Of a DNA stretch of 64,000 bases, positions 25,391-36,996 are shown one piece after another. The DNA is from an uncultured Ectothiorhodospiraceae bacterium (GTDB lineage Bacteria; Pseudomonadota; Gammaproteobacteria; UBA6429; Thiohalophilaceae): positions 44,219-108,218 of the forward strand of contig CAMYOL010000065.1 of assembly GCA_947260005.1 (NCBI GenBank), given 5' to 3'. Every line of letters starts with the position of its first letter. Within the stretch, counting starts at the first letter, position 1. The notes beneath the pieces were generated by a model. It worked only from the letters and a program-made list of their open reading frames with translations. It did no database searches and had not been told where the DNA came from. The position numbers were made by a program, and so were the translations under genes.

Positions 25391-26659
25391 ATGTTAGAGC
25401 GATTGTCCAATAAACGAGTTTTACTGGGTGTGACCGGCAGCATTGCCGCCTACAAGGCGGGCGAGGTGGTACGGCGGTTACGCGAGTATGGGGCAGAGGT
25501 CAGAGTGATTATGACCCATGCCGCCACTGATTTTGTGACCCCAATGACCTTTCAGGCACTTTCAGGTAATCCGGTTCATCAACACCTGCTAGACACACAG
25601 GCCGAGGCGGCAATGGGACACATCGAGCTTGCCCGTTGGGCTGATGCCATTTTGGTGGCGCCGGCCAGTGCAGATTTTCTGGCTCGTTTGCGTCTTGGGC
25701 GGGCCGATGATTTATTGATGGCAGTCTGTCTGGCCAGTGACATCCCATTGGCCGTGGCACCTGCGATGAATCATCGAATGTGGACCGATCAAGCTACCGA
25801 GGACAATATTCGCGTACTACGTAGCCGTGGCGTATTAACCTTTGGCCCGGATAGCGGCGATCAGGCCTGTGGTGATGTTGGCGTGGGCCGTATGCAGGAT
25901 CCTCAAATACTGGTGTCTAATCTGGCCGAGGTGTTTGAATCGGGGGCGCTGGCGGGTTTACATGTGTTAGTCACTGCCGGGCCGACTCGAGAGGCCATTG
26001 ATCCGGTACGATTCCTATCCAACCACAGCTCGGGCAAGATGGGTTTTGCAGTGGCCCAGGCCGCAGTTGAAGCCGGTGCTCGGGTGACGCTGGTCAGTGG
26101 GCCAGTTAGTCTGAATACTCCAGATGGAGTGAAACGTTATGATGTCGAGAGTGCCCAGCAAATGCAGGATGCGGTCACCAGTTGTATGAACGATGTGGAC
26201 ATTTTAATCGCCACTGCGGCCGTCGCGGATTATCGACCTGAACAGGTCGAGGCACAAAAAATTAAAAAACAACAGGATGAGTTGCAGGTTAAATTAATCA
26301 AAAATCCGGATATATTAAGCACGGTTAAGCAACGCTACCCTGCGTGTTTTTGTGTTGGTTTTGCCGCAGAAACGGAGAACCTTGAACATCATGCACGTAC
26401 CAAATTGCATGACAAAGGAGTTGATATGATCGCAGCCAATTGGGTTGGCGATACAGTGAATGGTGGTTTCAACTCGGATGAGAATGCCCTGCGTCTGGTC
26501 TGGCATGAGGGTGAGCAGGAGTTACCGTTGATGAATAAATCCAAGCTGGCACGCGCATTTATTGGCCATATTGCTCAGCGTTTCTATGTCCGTCACAAAT
26601 CCGCCTTAACCGGGGATAATATTCTGCATTTTGATAAAAAAGAAAATAGTGAATCTTAA
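25391..26659 (+). CDS. coaBC: Bifunctional phosphopantothenoylcysteine decarboxylase/synthetase CoaBC
   Basis: The fused enzyme does steps two and three of CoA synthesis. The N-terminal flavoprotein decarboxylase (CoaC) shows [31 protein letters not shown] and the PAMNHRMW motif. The C-terminal CTP-dependent synthetase (CoaB) shows [20 protein letters not shown] followed by GKMG, and [19 protein letters not shown]. The start at ATG 25391 ([16 protein letters not shown]) has GGAG nearby and fits the family; an earlier frame from 25355 is unlikely. Followed by dut. Confidence 0.96.
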   Translation: MLERLSNKRVLLGVTGSIAAYKAGEVVRRLREYGAEVRVIMTHAATDFVTPMTFQALSGNPVHQHLLDTQAEAAMGHIELARWADAILVAPASADFLARLRLGRADDLLMAVCLASDIPLAVAPAMNHRMWTDQATEDNIRVLRSRGVLTFGPDSGDQACGDVGVGRMQDPQILVSNLAEVFESGALAGLHVLVTAGPTREAIDPVRFLSNHSSGKMGFAVAQAAVEAGARVTLVSGPVSLNTPDGVKRYDVESAQQMQDAVTSCMNDVDILIATAAVADYRPEQVEAQKIKKQQDELQVKLIKNPDILSTVKQRYPACFCVGFAAETENLEHHARTKLHDKGVDMIAANWVGDTVNGGFNSDENALRLVWHEGEQELPLMNKSKLARAFIGHIAQRFYVRHKSALTGDNILHFDKKENSES

Positions 26660-26758
26660 TGGATGTTCTGATTTTGCCGATACCAGGCTTACTAATACGG
26701 CTCAAATCGTTACAATAAGAAGACTTTTGCTTATTGATACATATTAAAGTGGGGACAA

Positions 26759-27217
26759 ATGAAGCAGGCCGTACAATTAAAAGTATTAGATAAACGTATT
26801 GGGAATGAGATTCCAATGCCAAGTTATGCAACGACTGGATCGGCTGGTCTGGATTTGAGGGCCTGCCTCGAGCAAACATTAGAGATCGCCCCGGGGCAAA
26901 CTGAGTTAATCCCAACCGGACTGGCAATTCATATCGAAGACGAAACACTGGCGGCAATGATTTTACCTCGTTCAGGTCTTGGCCATAAACATGGCATTGT
27001 TTTGGGTAATCTGGTGGGCTTGATTGATTCAGATTATCAGGGCCAGTTATTTATCTCTTGTTGGAACCGTGGTGATAAGCCTTTTACGATTGAAAGTGGT
27101 GAGCGCATTGCGCAGTTAGTAATGGTTCCCGTGGTGCAGGCGGACTTTGAAATAGTCGAAGAATTTCAGGCCTCACAACGAGCCGACGGCGGATTTGGTC
27201 ATACTGGTCGGGGCTAG
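26759..27217 (+). CDS. dut: dUTP diphosphatase Dut
   Basis: Dut hydrolyses dUTP to dUMP and pyrophosphate, keeping uracil out of DNA and supplying dTMP synthesis. All five motifs of the trimeric enzyme are visible: [41 protein letters not shown] and the C-terminal [11 protein letters not shown]. The 152-aa length is normal. GGGGA precedes the ATG. A possible promoter (TTACTA, 16 bases, TACAAT at 26689-26716) lies in the gap after coaBC. Confidence 0.97.
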   Translation: MKQAVQLKVLDKRIGNEIPMPSYATTGSAGLDLRACLEQTLEIAPGQTELIPTGLAIHIEDETLAAMILPRSGLGHKHGIVLGNLVGLIDSDYQGQLFISCWNRGDKPFTIESGERIAQLVMVPVVQADFEIVEEFQASQRADGGFGHTGRG

Positions 27218-27285
27218 TTTAGATTAGATGATATCTGCCAACTGGAAATTATAATTAACGATGGATGATTAGAAAGCGATAAATT

Positions 27286-29946
27286 ATGGCTAGACGTCGA
27301 CGTGCGCGCAGACGCACAACTAAAAAAGGACTTAAAGCAGGTCTGACACTCAGTACCGTGAGTTTGTTGGCCTACTTACTCTTCATACTTATTTTTGCCA
27401 TTGCCTTGTGGTTGAGCCAACAGGCCTCATTCAGCCAGATCCGCATGCAACAGCGTGCCGCAAAAAATACGATTTCAACTAGCGTGGCGGATCAACTGTC
27501 CAAAACTGTTTCCTCCTATGCTCATTCATTAGAAAGCCTGGCACGTGACCCGGTGTTGATTAAACTCGTCGGCAATGGTGATCGAGCGGCAATATCAAAA
27601 CGTTCTGCTGAGCTCTATAAGGTTTTTCCGCATGCAATTGCGTTACGAATTTTTCCAGTTGGAATACCTCGTTTAGATGCAAATAAAACGCCGCCAGTCG
27701 GTTATGCCTGTCTGGATTTAATCAGCCATGTCGATCGGGGCGACAAACAACCTCCGATAGAGATTCACTCTCCTTTGACAAAAGACCGCCATCTTGAAAT
27801 CGTTCGTCCCGTTTTCAATGGTTCGCGCCTGGTGGGCTATCTGCAACTCGTTATCAAAGTAAGTGCCGTGCAACACTGGTTACGTTCAGTTGCGAAAGGC
27901 TATTATATCGAATTAGTGCAAACTGCAGACGGACAGGCAGATATTTTGATCGGTAAAGATGGCAACGTCGCCTTGCGTACCAATTCTATATCATACGTCG
28001 CCGTAGCGGGGACGCGTTGGAAAGTCTCGGTCTGGTCGAAAGCGACTCTGCCGGTTTTACCTATCACCATTCAGGTTGTATTTGTGTTTATATTTGCTGT
28101 TGCTTTAATTGGGGTGGTGGTGTATTTCCTAAGACGATCAGTGAGTAATACCATTCGTCTGGATGCGAATAACCTGACCCAACTGACAATTGATACCTTG
28201 CGTGGTAACAAGCAACATGATTATCAATTGTTTATGAGTGAGTTTGATGATGCGGCGAAACGCATCTCTGAGTACAGCCAGACAACAGCAAATGAACGCG
28301 AAAGGGACGACGACCCGAATGCGATCAACTTTGGCTCTAATGACATAAATGCCATTGATCCTTTATACATGGCCAATGAAGGAGTGAGTGTAGAAGAAGT
28401 TGATGAAAGTGCGATTCCGGGAGATTATCAACAACAAAGTATGAACCAGCCTGTCAGCCATAAGAGTACCCCACACCCTACTCAACAATCGAAGGCGGTT
28501 TTTGAAGGACATGATCCAAGCCTTGCTCCTGCAGCAGGGCAGTCTGTCAGCTCAGTTCGTCAGCCATTACCTGACATGCCGCCGGCCGAGATCTTTAAGG
28601 CCTATGACATCAGGGGAGTAGTCGGTACCAGCCTGTCCCCGGCCTATGCCACCCTGATTGGCAAAGCGATTGGTAGCGCTGCCATTGATCGGGGTTTGAC
28701 AAAAATGGCATTTGCCCGTGACGGCCGATTGTCTGGTCCAGAGCTTGGACAGGCTTTTGTACAAGGGGTGCAATCTACGGGTGTGAATATACTGGACGTT
28801 GGCATGGTGCCCACTCCGGTGCTCTATTTCGCTGCGACCGAACACACGGATGGAACCGGGGTGATGTTGACTGGTAGCCATAATCCACCGGACTATAACG
28901 GTTTTAAAATGATGTTGGGTGGTGAAACATTGTCGGGCGATCAGATACAGGAGCTTCGGACCCGCATCGAGAAAAAAGATTTTTCTACAGGTGCCGGTAA
29001 ATATGAAAACCAGGGTGTGGGTAAGGCGTATATCGATCGTATCATTTCGGATGTTAAATTAACCCGGCCCATAAATGTGGTGATCGATTGTGGCAATGGT
29101 GTCGCCGGTGCCATTGCACCATTACTGTTTAAGTCGATGGGCTGTCGGGTGACTGAGCTGTTTTGCGACGTGGATGGCAAATTCCCGAACCATCATCCGG
29201 ATCCCAGTAAACCGGAGAACATGCGCGACCTGGTTGCCGCCGTTAAAGAAAAGAAGGCAGATATTGGTCTGGCTTTTGATGGTGATGGCGATCGGCTTGG
29301 CGTTATCGACTCCAATGGTAACATGATCTATCCCGATCGACTGATGATGTTATTTTCAGCCGATGTGTTATCACGCCATCATGGAGCGCAAATAATTTAC
29401 GATATCAAATGCAGTAATAACCTGACAAAAGTGATATGGGAAAAAGGCGGTGAACCGCTGATGTGGAAGACCGGGCATTCATTAATTAAGTCCAAAATGA
29501 AACAATCCGGCGCTCAGTTAGCGGGTGAAATGAGTGGTCACATCTTCTTTAAAGAACGCTGGTACGGTTTTGATGATGGTATGTATTCCGCTGCCCGATT
29601 GCTTGAAATCATTTCCCCTGCGCATGAATCGACCGGAGAAATATTTGCTGCTCTACCCGATGCATATAATACTCCGGAGATTAATATCAGTATGTCTGAG
29701 GGTGAGCATCACCAATTTATTGATGATCTGATGATGCAGGCCGATTTTGGCGAGGCCAATGTGACGATGATTGATGGGATTCGTGCCGATTTTTCAGATG
29801 GCTGGGGACTGGTGAGAGCCTCGAATACTACGCCTGTATTAGTATTGCGTTTTGAAGGTCAAAATCAAAAGGCGATGGAACGAATTCAACAAACCTTTAA
29901 GGCGCAGATGCTAGCCGTAAAACCAGACTTAAAATTACCGTTTTAG
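27286..29946 (+). CDS. algC: Phosphomannomutase/phosphoglucomutase (AlgC type) with N-terminal membrane sensor-like domain
   Basis: The 886-aa protein has two parts. The N-terminus has a basic start (MARRRRARRRTTKKGLKAGL), a TM at about 25-45, an extracytoplasmic domain to about 255 and a second TM (VVFVFIFAVALIGVVVYFLR). A polar linker with no clear fold follows to about 420. The C-terminal 460 residues are a full alpha-D-phosphohexomutase: the phosphoserine loop LTGSHNPPDYNGFKM, the magnesium loop FDGDGDRLG and the sugar loop GEMSGHIFF. It interconverts mannose or glucose 1- and 6-phosphates for polysaccharide and LPS synthesis. Long AlgC forms with such N-termini are known in pseudomonads in the same dut-algC-argB context. 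Confidence 0.93.
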   Translation: MARRRRARRRTTKKGLKAGLTLSTVSLLAYLLFILIFAIALWLSQQASFSQIRMQQRAAKNTISTSVADQLSKTVSSYAHSLESLARDPVLIKLVGNGDRAAISKRSAELYKVFPHAIALRIFPVGIPRLDANKTPPVGYACLDLISHVDRGDKQPPIEIHSPLTKDRHLEIVRPVFNGSRLVGYLQLVIKVSAVQHWLRSVAKGYYIELVQTADGQADILIGKDGNVALRTNSISYVAVAGTRWKVSVWSKATLPVLPITIQVVFVFIFAVALIGVVVYFLRRSVSNTIRLDANNLTQLTIDTLRGNKQHDYQLFMSEFDDAAKRISEYSQTTANERERDDDPNAINFGSNDINAIDPLYMANEGVSVEEVDESAIPGDYQQQSMNQPVSHKSTPHPTQQSKAVFEGHDPSLAPAAGQSVSSVRQPLPDMPPAEIFKAYDIRGVVGTSLSPAYATLIGKAIGSAAIDRGLTKMAFARDGRLSGPELGQAFVQGVQSTGVNILDVGMVPTPVLYFAATEHTDGTGVMLTGSHNPPDYNGFKMMLGGETLSGDQIQELRTRIEKKDFSTGAGKYENQGVGKAYIDRIISDVKLTRPINVVIDCGNGVAGAIAPLLFKSMGCRVTELFCDVDGKFPNHHPDPSKPENMRDLVAAVKEKKADIGLAFDGDGDRLGVIDSNGNMIYPDRLMMLFSADVLSRHHGAQIIYDIKCSNNLTKVIWEKGGEPLMWKTGHSLIKSKMKQSGAQLAGEMSGHIFFKERWYGFDDGMYSAARLLEIISPAHESTGEIFAALPDAYNTPEINISMSEGEHHQFIDDLMMQADFGEANVTMIDGIRADFSDGWGLVRASNTTPVLVLRFEGQNQKAMERIQQTFKAQMLAVKPDLKLPF

Positions 29947-29965
29947 TCCACTTCTTTGCTACATA

Positions 29966-30003
29966 AATATATATCAGCATGTAAAGCATGTTGTTTATAT
30001 ATT
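29966..30003. repeat. AT-rich imperfect palindrome after algC
   Basis: AATATATA and TATATATT flank a core with CATG repeated on both sides of TAAAG. It could fold as a hairpin between algC and argB. It is weak as a terminator because it is AT-rich and lacks a clear T-run. Confidence 0.3.
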
Positions 30004-30020
30004 GTTAGCGAAAGGAAATG

Positions 30021-30984
<964 letters not shown>

Positions 30985-31031
30985 TCGCCCCAGTGATTCA
31001 GCTATATTTTAATTTGGACAATTGATTTTTC

Positions 31032-31625
31032 ATGAATGATAAAAAGACTCCCCGTCGTCAGCAAATTCTTGAAACTTTGGCCCTGGAGCTGGAGAAATCA
31101 CCAGGTAAAACGATCACCACGGCAGGCTTGGCAAAATCAGTTGGTGTTTCCGAAGCGGCTTTGTACCGACATTTTGCCAGCAAGGCTAAAATGTATGATG
31201 CCTTAATCGAGTTCATGGAGGAATCCATATTCGGTCTTATTAATCGCATTTTGGATGATGAAAAGTCCGCTATTGCACGTTGTGAAAAAATTCTGGGGCT
31301 GATGTTAGGTTTTGCACAAAAAAATCCTGGACTTACTCGTTTGCTCACCGGTGATGTACTTATTGGTGAGACGGAGCGACTGCGTAAAAGAATCGATAAA
31401 TTTTTTGAACGTCTGGAAACACAGTTAAAACAGGTTTTACGCGAGGGGCAGGCAAGTAAGGAGTTTGATGCTAATTTACCGGTTTCAGAACAGGCCAATC
31501 TATTGACCAGTGTAATCCAGGGGCGGATTTTGCAGTTTGTGCGCAGCGAATTTAAAATATTACCTTTAACCTACTGGGATCAACAATGGCCCATGTTAGT
31601 GCTTAATTTATCCGACCACGCTTGA
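31032..31625 (+). CDS. slmA: Nucleoid occlusion factor SlmA (TetR family)
   Basis: SlmA binds specific DNA sites and blocks FtsZ assembly over the nucleoid. The N-terminal TetR HTH is clear (TITTAGLAKSVGVSEAALYR, then HFASKAKMYDALIEFME). The 197-aa length and the position between argB and pyrE match SlmA in other gammaproteobacteria. The 3' end overlaps the convergent DUF4124-like gene by 23 bases. Confidence 0.95.
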   Translation: MNDKKTPRRQQILETLALELEKSPGKTITTAGLAKSVGVSEAALYRHFASKAKMYDALIEFMEESIFGLINRILDDEKSAIARCEKILGLMLGFAQKNPGLTRLLTGDVLIGETERLRKRIDKFFERLETQLKQVLREGQASKEFDANLPVSEQANLLTSVIQGRILQFVRSEFKILPLTYWDQQWPMLVLNLSDHA

Positions 31626-32235
31626 GTTCTCTAAATCTGCTCAGGTCATGTTCGAATTTTTCCAACATTTCTTTTTTGCTGGACTCTTTGTTTTCAATGT
31701 GAATTTTTTTTTGCTTTACTTGTTCCTGGGCTTTATCGAGTTTGGTAATGAGTTGCTTGGGTGGATTTTTACCTGCGCGTTCGTAATTGGCGGCCTGTTG
31801 CTGTAAGTCATCATAGTTTGACTGTAGCAATCTCAGGTTGCCTTTAGAAATGTCGATCTGCCCTTGTGCGGCCTTCAGGTTGGTGTCGCGAGCCAGTAAC
31901 AAATCACGTTCGGTAGTGTAGGTATTCAATAGGATAGAATCGAGTCTTGCCTGTTCTTTTAGTTTGTCTTCACGTTCTTTCGCAATGCGTTTGCGCTCTC
32001 TTTCAGCAGCTAATTCGGCAGGGGTTTTAGCCGCCTCGATGACTCTAACCACTAATCCACGTTCGTTAATAATTTCAATACGTGACTGGGAATACTCAGG
32101 GGGCACCGTGCTACCACACTCCCGAACACCAACCTTATTCTGCCAACATTTTATTTGTTTGGCCTGAGCGGTATTTTGGAGCATTAACAGCAATGAGAAT
32201 GCGATTAGACTAATTAATTTACAGCGTTTGGCCAT
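31603..32235 (-). CDS. DUF4124-like exported coiled-coil protein
   Basis: The product of about 210 aa has a signal peptide (LISLIAFSLLLMLQNTAQA) and then IKCWQNKVGVRECGSTVPPE. This Cys-containing start of DUF4124-type periplasmic proteins leads into a long charged helix region (AELAAERERKRIAKEREDKL and onward) likely to form a coiled coil. I place the start at ATG 32235 (MAKRCKLISL); an earlier frame from 32253 is possible. The function is unknown. Confidence 0.8.
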   Translation of the reverse strand: MAKRCKLISLIAFSLLLMLQNTAQAKQIKCWQNKVGVRECGSTVPPEYSQSRIEIINERGLVVRVIEAAKTPAELAAERERKRIAKEREDKLKEQARLDSILLNTYTTERDLLLARDTNLKAAQGQIDISKGNLRLLQSNYDDLQQQAANYERAGKNPPKQLITKLDKAQEQVKQKKIHIENKESSKKEMLEKFEHDLSRFRELKRGRIN

Positions 32236-32306
32236 GCCTGCCTCTATAGTCACTGACGACTGTTATTCTACAGGATACAATCATTTTAGTTGAATCACTT
32301 TAAGTA

Positions 32307-33086
32307 TTGCGTGTGATAGATCAAATTCTACTCTTTATCATCTCATTTTTGGCAAATGCTTTTTCAGCTTTTGCTGGTGGCGGTGCAGGTCTCTTACAAT
32401 TACCTGCGCTCATCTTCCTTGGTCTTAGTTTTAAGGTGGCACTGGCCACACATAAAATTGCCACGGTCGCACTGGGTATAGGTGCCACATTGCGCCATAT
32501 TCGTGAACGGAGCCTGCAGCGATATTTCATAATCATCATGCTGCTGGCCGGCGTCCCTGGAGTCGTTATCGGCGCACATATTATATTATTTATCCCTAAC
32601 CGTATGGCAGAAATCGCCTTAGGCCTGATGACTATTGGACTAGGGCTGTATTCGGTCATGAAACCCAGTCTGGGACAAGTCTACGTACCCAGGAACCAGT
32701 CCGTGCGTACTAGTATCATTGGGGCTGGGGTCCTTTTTATCATTGGTATCCTGAACGGCTCATTAACCTCGGGTACGGGTTTGTTTGTCACCCTGTGGTT
32801 GATCCACTGGTTTGGTCTCGATTACAAGCGGGCTGTGGGATATACCATGGTTTTAGTCGGGCTATTTTGGAACGCATCGGGCGCATTCACGCTTGGTTTA
32901 CATGTAAGTATTGAATGGGAATGGCTAATTGCCTTGTTGCTCGGTTCATTGTTAGGTGGTTACGTCGGGGCGCACTGGTCCATCATTAAGGGTAATAAGT
33001 GGATCAAACGCGTCTATGAGGTCATTACCATCCTGGTTGGTACCTTGCTGATTATTGGTCGTGATCGCTTTATCCTGACCGCATGA
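32307..33086 (+). CDS. TauE/SafE family membrane permease
   Basis: The 259-aa protein has about eight TM segments and the glycine-rich start LANAFSAFAGGGAGLLQLPA, matching the sulfite exporter TauE/SafE (DUF81) family of putative anion exporters. The start is either TTG 32307 or GTG 32313; no ATG fits. The substrate is unknown. Convergent with pyrE. Confidence 0.85.
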   Translation: MRVIDQILLFIISFLANAFSAFAGGGAGLLQLPALIFLGLSFKVALATHKIATVALGIGATLRHIRERSLQRYFIIIMLLAGVPGVVIGAHIILFIPNRMAEIALGLMTIGLGLYSVMKPSLGQVYVPRNQSVRTSIIGAGVLFIIGILNGSLTSGTGLFVTLWLIHWFGLDYKRAVGYTMVLVGLFWNASGAFTLGLHVSIEWEWLIALLLGSLLGGYVGAHWSIIKGNKWIKRVYEVITILVGTLLIIGRDRFILTA

Positions 33087-33097
33087 GCGGCGACGAT

Positions 33098-33739
33098 TTA
33101 AACACCATATTGCGTGCGATATTCTTTGATAGCTTTCAGGTAAGCTGCATATTTATCTTGTTGGCTGATATATGAGATCAGGTGTTCCAGGCTGACGATG
33201 CTGATTACCGGAATTTGATAGGTTTGTTCGATTTCCTGTATTGCAGATAAATCTCCCTTACCGCGCTCCTGCCGGTTCAAAGCGATGACGACGCCGGCGG
33301 CCTCGGCACCATGCTCTTTGATGATATCCATTGATTCAAGGATCGCGGTGCCTGCAGTGATGACATCATCAATGATCAATACCTTGCCGTTTAATGGTGA
33401 CCCAACCAGGTTTCCACCTTCACCATGGTCTTTGGCTTCCTTGCGATTAAAACAATAAGGGACATTTTGATTGTGCCGTTCTGACAATGCGATAGAGCAG
33501 GTGGCGGCGAGCGGAATACCTTTGTAGGCAGGACCAAACAAAGTGTCGAACTTGAGTCCACTGTCAATGATGGTGTCAGCATAATATTGGCCAAGTCTGG
33601 CTAATGCACGTCCAGTATTGAACAAACCTGCATTGAAGAAGTAGGGGCTGATACGACCGGATTTGAGGGTAAACTCACCGAAGCGTAGTACTTCAGATTC
33701 CAGGGCCAGTTCGATAAATTCACGCTGATAGGATTGCAT
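33098..33739 (-). CDS. pyrE: Orotate phosphoribosyltransferase PyrE
   Basis: PyrE joins orotate to PRPP to give OMP in pyrimidine synthesis. Visible motifs are [27 protein letters not shown], the catalytic loop [16 protein letters not shown] and the PRPP motif [13 protein letters not shown]. The 213-aa length is normal. The slmA-pyrE-xthA neighbourhood is typical. The 93-bp gap to xthA contains a small palindrome, GTGTATGATACAC, which may be an operator. Confidence 0.97.
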   Translation of the reverse strand: MQSYQREFIELALESEVLRFGEFTLKSGRISPYFFNAGLFNTGRALARLGQYYADTIIDSGLKFDTLFGPAYKGIPLAATCSIALSERHNQNVPYCFNRKEAKDHGEGGNLVGSPLNGKVLIIDDVITAGTAILESMDIIKEHGAEAAGVVIALNRQERGKGDLSAIQEIEQTYQIPVISIVSLEHLISYISQQDKYAAYLKAIKEYRTQYGV

Positions 33740-33832
33740 AGCTTAAGTCATTATTCATCATAATTTAGATTTTGAAGTGGTGTATGATACACCCAATTTG
33801 AGATTAAGAATAATAACCAGGTAAAAAAATGT

Positions 33833-34603
33833 ATGCGAATAGTTAGTGCAAATGTTAATGGCATCCGGGCCGCAGAGAAAAAAGGATTTTACAAGTGGTT
33901 GGCCCGACAACGCGCGGATGTGGTCTGCATCCAGGAAACGAAGGCGCAAATTCACCAGTTAGACCCAGGCACCTTTTGTCCAAATAACTTTTATTGTCAC
34001 TACTTTGATGCAGAAAAAAAAGGTTATAGCGGTGTCGCTATTTATAGTAGAGAGGAACCGGATCAGGTACTGACAGGACTAGGTTGGGATCATTGTGATT
34101 CAGAAGGCCGATATATTCAGGCCGATTTTGGCAAGTTAAGTATTGCCTCATTTTATTTACCATCGGGTTCTTCCAGTGAAGAGCGACATCAAAATAAATT
34201 ACGTTTTATGGACAAAATGCTCGATGAACTTAAACGTATGAAACGAAAAAAACGTGACTATATAATTTGTGGTGACTGGAATACCGTCCATAAAGAAATT
34301 GATATAAAAAATTTCAAAAGTAACCAAAAGAATTCAGGTTGTACCCCAGAAGAACGTGCCTGGATGGATAAACTTATTGATGAGGTAGGTTATGTCGATG
34401 CGTTTCGTGTGGTAGAGCCACGTGCGGAACAATATACGTGGTGGTCAAACCGAGGCAATGCTCGTGCGAATAATGTTGGTTGGCGTATAGATTATCAGAT
34501 CATTAGTCCGGGGCTGGCAGATAAAGTAGTTAAAGCCTCCGTATATAAAGATAAATGGTTCTCAGACCATGCCCCGCTCATTATTGACTATGAAATAGAT
34601 TGA
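33833..34603 (+). CDS. xthA: Exodeoxyribonuclease III / AP endonuclease XthA
   Basis: The 256-aa exonuclease-endonuclease-phosphatase fold enzyme cuts 5' of abasic sites. Key residues lie in VNGIRAAEKKG, QETKAQ, CGDWNTVHKEIDIKNFK and SDHAPLIIDYE. An out-of-frame ATG at 33829 ends after five codons, so 33833 is the start, with AGG about 9 bases upstream. It is followed by ampG after 19 bases. Confidence 0.95.
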   Translation: MRIVSANVNGIRAAEKKGFYKWLARQRADVVCIQETKAQIHQLDPGTFCPNNFYCHYFDAEKKGYSGVAIYSREEPDQVLTGLGWDHCDSEGRYIQADFGKLSIASFYLPSGSSSEERHQNKLRFMDKMLDELKRMKRKKRDYIICGDWNTVHKEIDIKNFKSNQKNSGCTPEERAWMDKLIDEVGYVDAFRVVEPRAEQYTWWSNRGNARANNVGWRIDYQIISPGLADKVVKASVYKDKWFSDHAPLIIDYEID

Positions 34604-34622
34604 GTTATTTCAGGTTGCTTAA

Positions 34623-36263
34623 TTGAGCGAAGTTACCCAAACTAATAACAATACCGCCACTTCCACATGGCGAGCTGCGTTTGCGACCTATACACAACCC
34701 AGTGTTATAACGCTTTTATTTCTTGGTTTTTCAGCAGGCTTACCCTTTTTACTTATTTTCGGTACCTTGTCATTCTGGCTGGCACGGGCTGGAGTCGATA
34801 TCTCCATTATCACTTATTTCAGTTGGGCGGCATTGGGTTACTCGTTTAAGTTCGTCTGGGCACCGTTAATCGATCGGCTGCCATTACCCGTTTTACATCA
34901 CAGCTTAGGTCGTCGTCGCAGTTGGCTGTTGGTAATACAGTTACTGGTTGCCTTTGCCATCGCACAAATGGGATTAACGGAACCTTTGCCTGATAGTCTC
35001 GATAGGATGGCTTATTTTGCGGTATTGCTTGGATTTGCGGCGGCCAGTCAGGACATTGTGATCGATGCCTATCGAATAGAAATTGCTAAACCAAAATACC
35101 AGGCGGCCATGTCGGCCATGTATTCAGCCGGTTTCCGCATCGGTATGTTGCTTGCGGGGGCAGGTGCATTTTATTTAGTGGACTGGTTCAGCCATAGTTC
35201 GCAACTTGTACAGCTTGTGGTGAGCTATTCCGGCCTGGATGCCTACAGTTCTTTTATTCAACCCGATGCAAAAAATGTTTATCTGTATGAGGCCTGGAAG
35301 TATACATATCTGGTTTTAGCAGGATTTATGTCGGTTGGGGTTGTGACGACGTTAATCATGTCTGAACCTGGAACAAGGCATGAATTTAAACTGGGCGATA
35401 ACCGTGTTGAAGATTATGTACGGTTTTTATTATTTTTCGCTTTAACTACGGCGAGTTTTATTCTGGCCTTTAATTATTTAAACCCTTCAACATTAATAAA
35501 TGAATGGTCAGGTTATAGCGAGAATAATGTACCCATTATTATTAAATTTATCGGACAGGCTTTTCGTTTAATTATCGCCATTGGCACTGCGATCGGGTTT
35601 GCTTATACGCTTTCTGTAACCAACATAGTTAAAAAAAGCATGTTGGAAGACACGTATATCAATCCGGTAATGGATTTTATTAGGCGATATAAAACCAGTT
35701 TTATTATTATTTTACTGTTAATTGGCTTCTATCGTATTTCTGATATCGTCCTGGGTGTAACCGCACTTTTATTTTATGAAAGCCTGGGCTTCTCAGGTAT
35801 TGAGATTGCTAATATAAGCAAGACCTTTGGTTTATTCATGATTATCGTTGGTGGGTTTCTGGGTGGGCTTCTAACCGCAAGATTTGGCGTGTTAAAAATA
35901 CTTTTGCTTGGCGGAATTCTGGCGGCGGCGACTAATTTATTATTCATGTGGTTTGCCTATGTTGGTAACGACACTACGATGTTTGTGATGGTCATTGCGG
36001 CTGATAATTTGAGTGCCGGTTTAGCGGGAGCGGCTTTTATCGCCTACTTATCCAGCTTAACCAACATATCATTTACGGCAATGCAGTATGCACTGTTCAC
36101 ATCGATCATGACGCTGTTACCAAAAGTCATCGGTGGTTATTCAGGTAGTATCGTTACGAATATTGGCTATGAGTATTTTTTTCTGTTTACGACGATATTA
36201 GGTATTCCAGTAATTGTTTTAATATTATATTTAATGAAACTAGATAAGTTAGGACGACAATAA
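34623..36263 (+). CDS. ampG: AmpG-family muropeptide MFS transporter
   Basis: The 546-aa integral membrane protein begins at TTG 34623, as no in-frame ATG is near. The conserved AmpG start LGFSAGLPFLLIFGTLSFWL, then SFKFVWAPLIDRLP and the LGRRRSWLL loop are present. FAAASQDIVIDAYRIE is the family signature in the fourth TM region. AmpG imports anhydro-muropeptides for cell wall recycling. About 12-14 TM segments are visible. The next gene starts directly after its stop codon. Confidence 0.92.
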   Translation: MSEVTQTNNNTATSTWRAAFATYTQPSVITLLFLGFSAGLPFLLIFGTLSFWLARAGVDISIITYFSWAALGYSFKFVWAPLIDRLPLPVLHHSLGRRRSWLLVIQLLVAFAIAQMGLTEPLPDSLDRMAYFAVLLGFAAASQDIVIDAYRIEIAKPKYQAAMSAMYSAGFRIGMLLAGAGAFYLVDWFSHSSQLVQLVVSYSGLDAYSSFIQPDAKNVYLYEAWKYTYLVLAGFMSVGVVTTLIMSEPGTRHEFKLGDNRVEDYVRFLLFFALTTASFILAFNYLNPSTLINEWSGYSENNVPIIIKFIGQAFRLIIAIGTAIGFAYTLSVTNIVKKSMLEDTYINPVMDFIRRYKTSFIIILLLIGFYRISDIVLGVTALLFYESLGFSGIEIANISKTFGLFMIIVGGFLGGLLTARFGVLKILLLGGILAAATNLLFMWFAYVGNDTTMFVMVIAADNLSAGLAGAAFIAYLSSLTNISFTAMQYALFTSIMTLLPKVIGGYSGSIVTNIGYEYFFLFTTILGIPVIVLILYLMKLDKLGRQ

Positions 36264-36983
36264 ATGTCAGGCGAGGAAATTACCTATCTTTCGGCCTTTA
36301 TTATAGGTGTGTTGAGTGGGGTACATTGTCTTGGTATGTGCGGAGGTATCGTAAGTGCCTTTTCTTTAGGTGTGGAGCCGTCAAAATCTCATGGACAGCG
36401 CTTGCAGATACAGCTGGCCTATAATCTGGGTCGCATCGGTAGTTATACACTGGCCGGCTTTATTGTCGGTGGTGCGGGCGCCATTACCACCCAACAGTTT
36501 GCATCACATACCTTGCATCAGTATCTGCAAACCTTCTCAGCGTTGATTTTGATCCTGATGGGATTATATCTGGCTAATTGGTGGCGAGTGTTGACCAGGC
36601 TGGAACAGCTCGGTGGTATCGTGTGGAAACGTATCGAGCCGTTGACACGTAATCTAATTCCCATCAAGGGAAATGGCCAGGCCATTCTGGTGGGGTTGGT
36701 CTGGGGTTGGTTACCCTGCGGACTGGTATATAGTATGTTGTCCATGAGCCTAACCACGGCCAGCGCTCAGCAGGGTGCGTTAGTCATGCTCAGTTTTGGT
36801 TTGGGTACGTTACCTAACTTAATTGCGTTTGGTTTGATGGCAACATCGATACAAATTTTTCTGAAAAAGCCTGCGGTCAGAATGATCGCAGGTATGCTGA
36901 TAATCGCTTTCGCCATCTATTTATTAGCCGACAGTTGGTGGCCGGTCAGCAGTGATAATGCTCATCAACACCATCATCACTAA
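36264..36983 (+). CDS. TauE/SafE-type membrane protein with HCLGMCGG motif
   Basis: The 239-aa protein has about six TM segments. GVLSGVHCLGMCGGIVSAFS near the N-terminus and WGWLPCGLVYSMLSMS in the middle are the Cys-containing marks of the group related to DsbD/CcdA-like and heavy-metal or cytochrome oxidase-linked TauE proteins. The tail HQHHHH may bind metal. It begins immediately after the ampG stop, so it is coupled to ampG. A role in copper handling is inference only. Confidence 0.85.
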   Translation: MSGEEITYLSAFIIGVLSGVHCLGMCGGIVSAFSLGVEPSKSHGQRLQIQLAYNLGRIGSYTLAGFIVGGAGAITTQQFASHTLHQYLQTFSALILILMGLYLANWWRVLTRLEQLGGIVWKRIEPLTRNLIPIKGNGQAILVGLVWGWLPCGLVYSMLSMSLTTASAQQGALVMLSFGLGTLPNLIAFGLMATSIQIFLKKPAVRMIAGMLIIAFAIYLLADSWWPVSSDNAHQHHHH

Positions 36984-36996
36984 AGAATTGAGACTA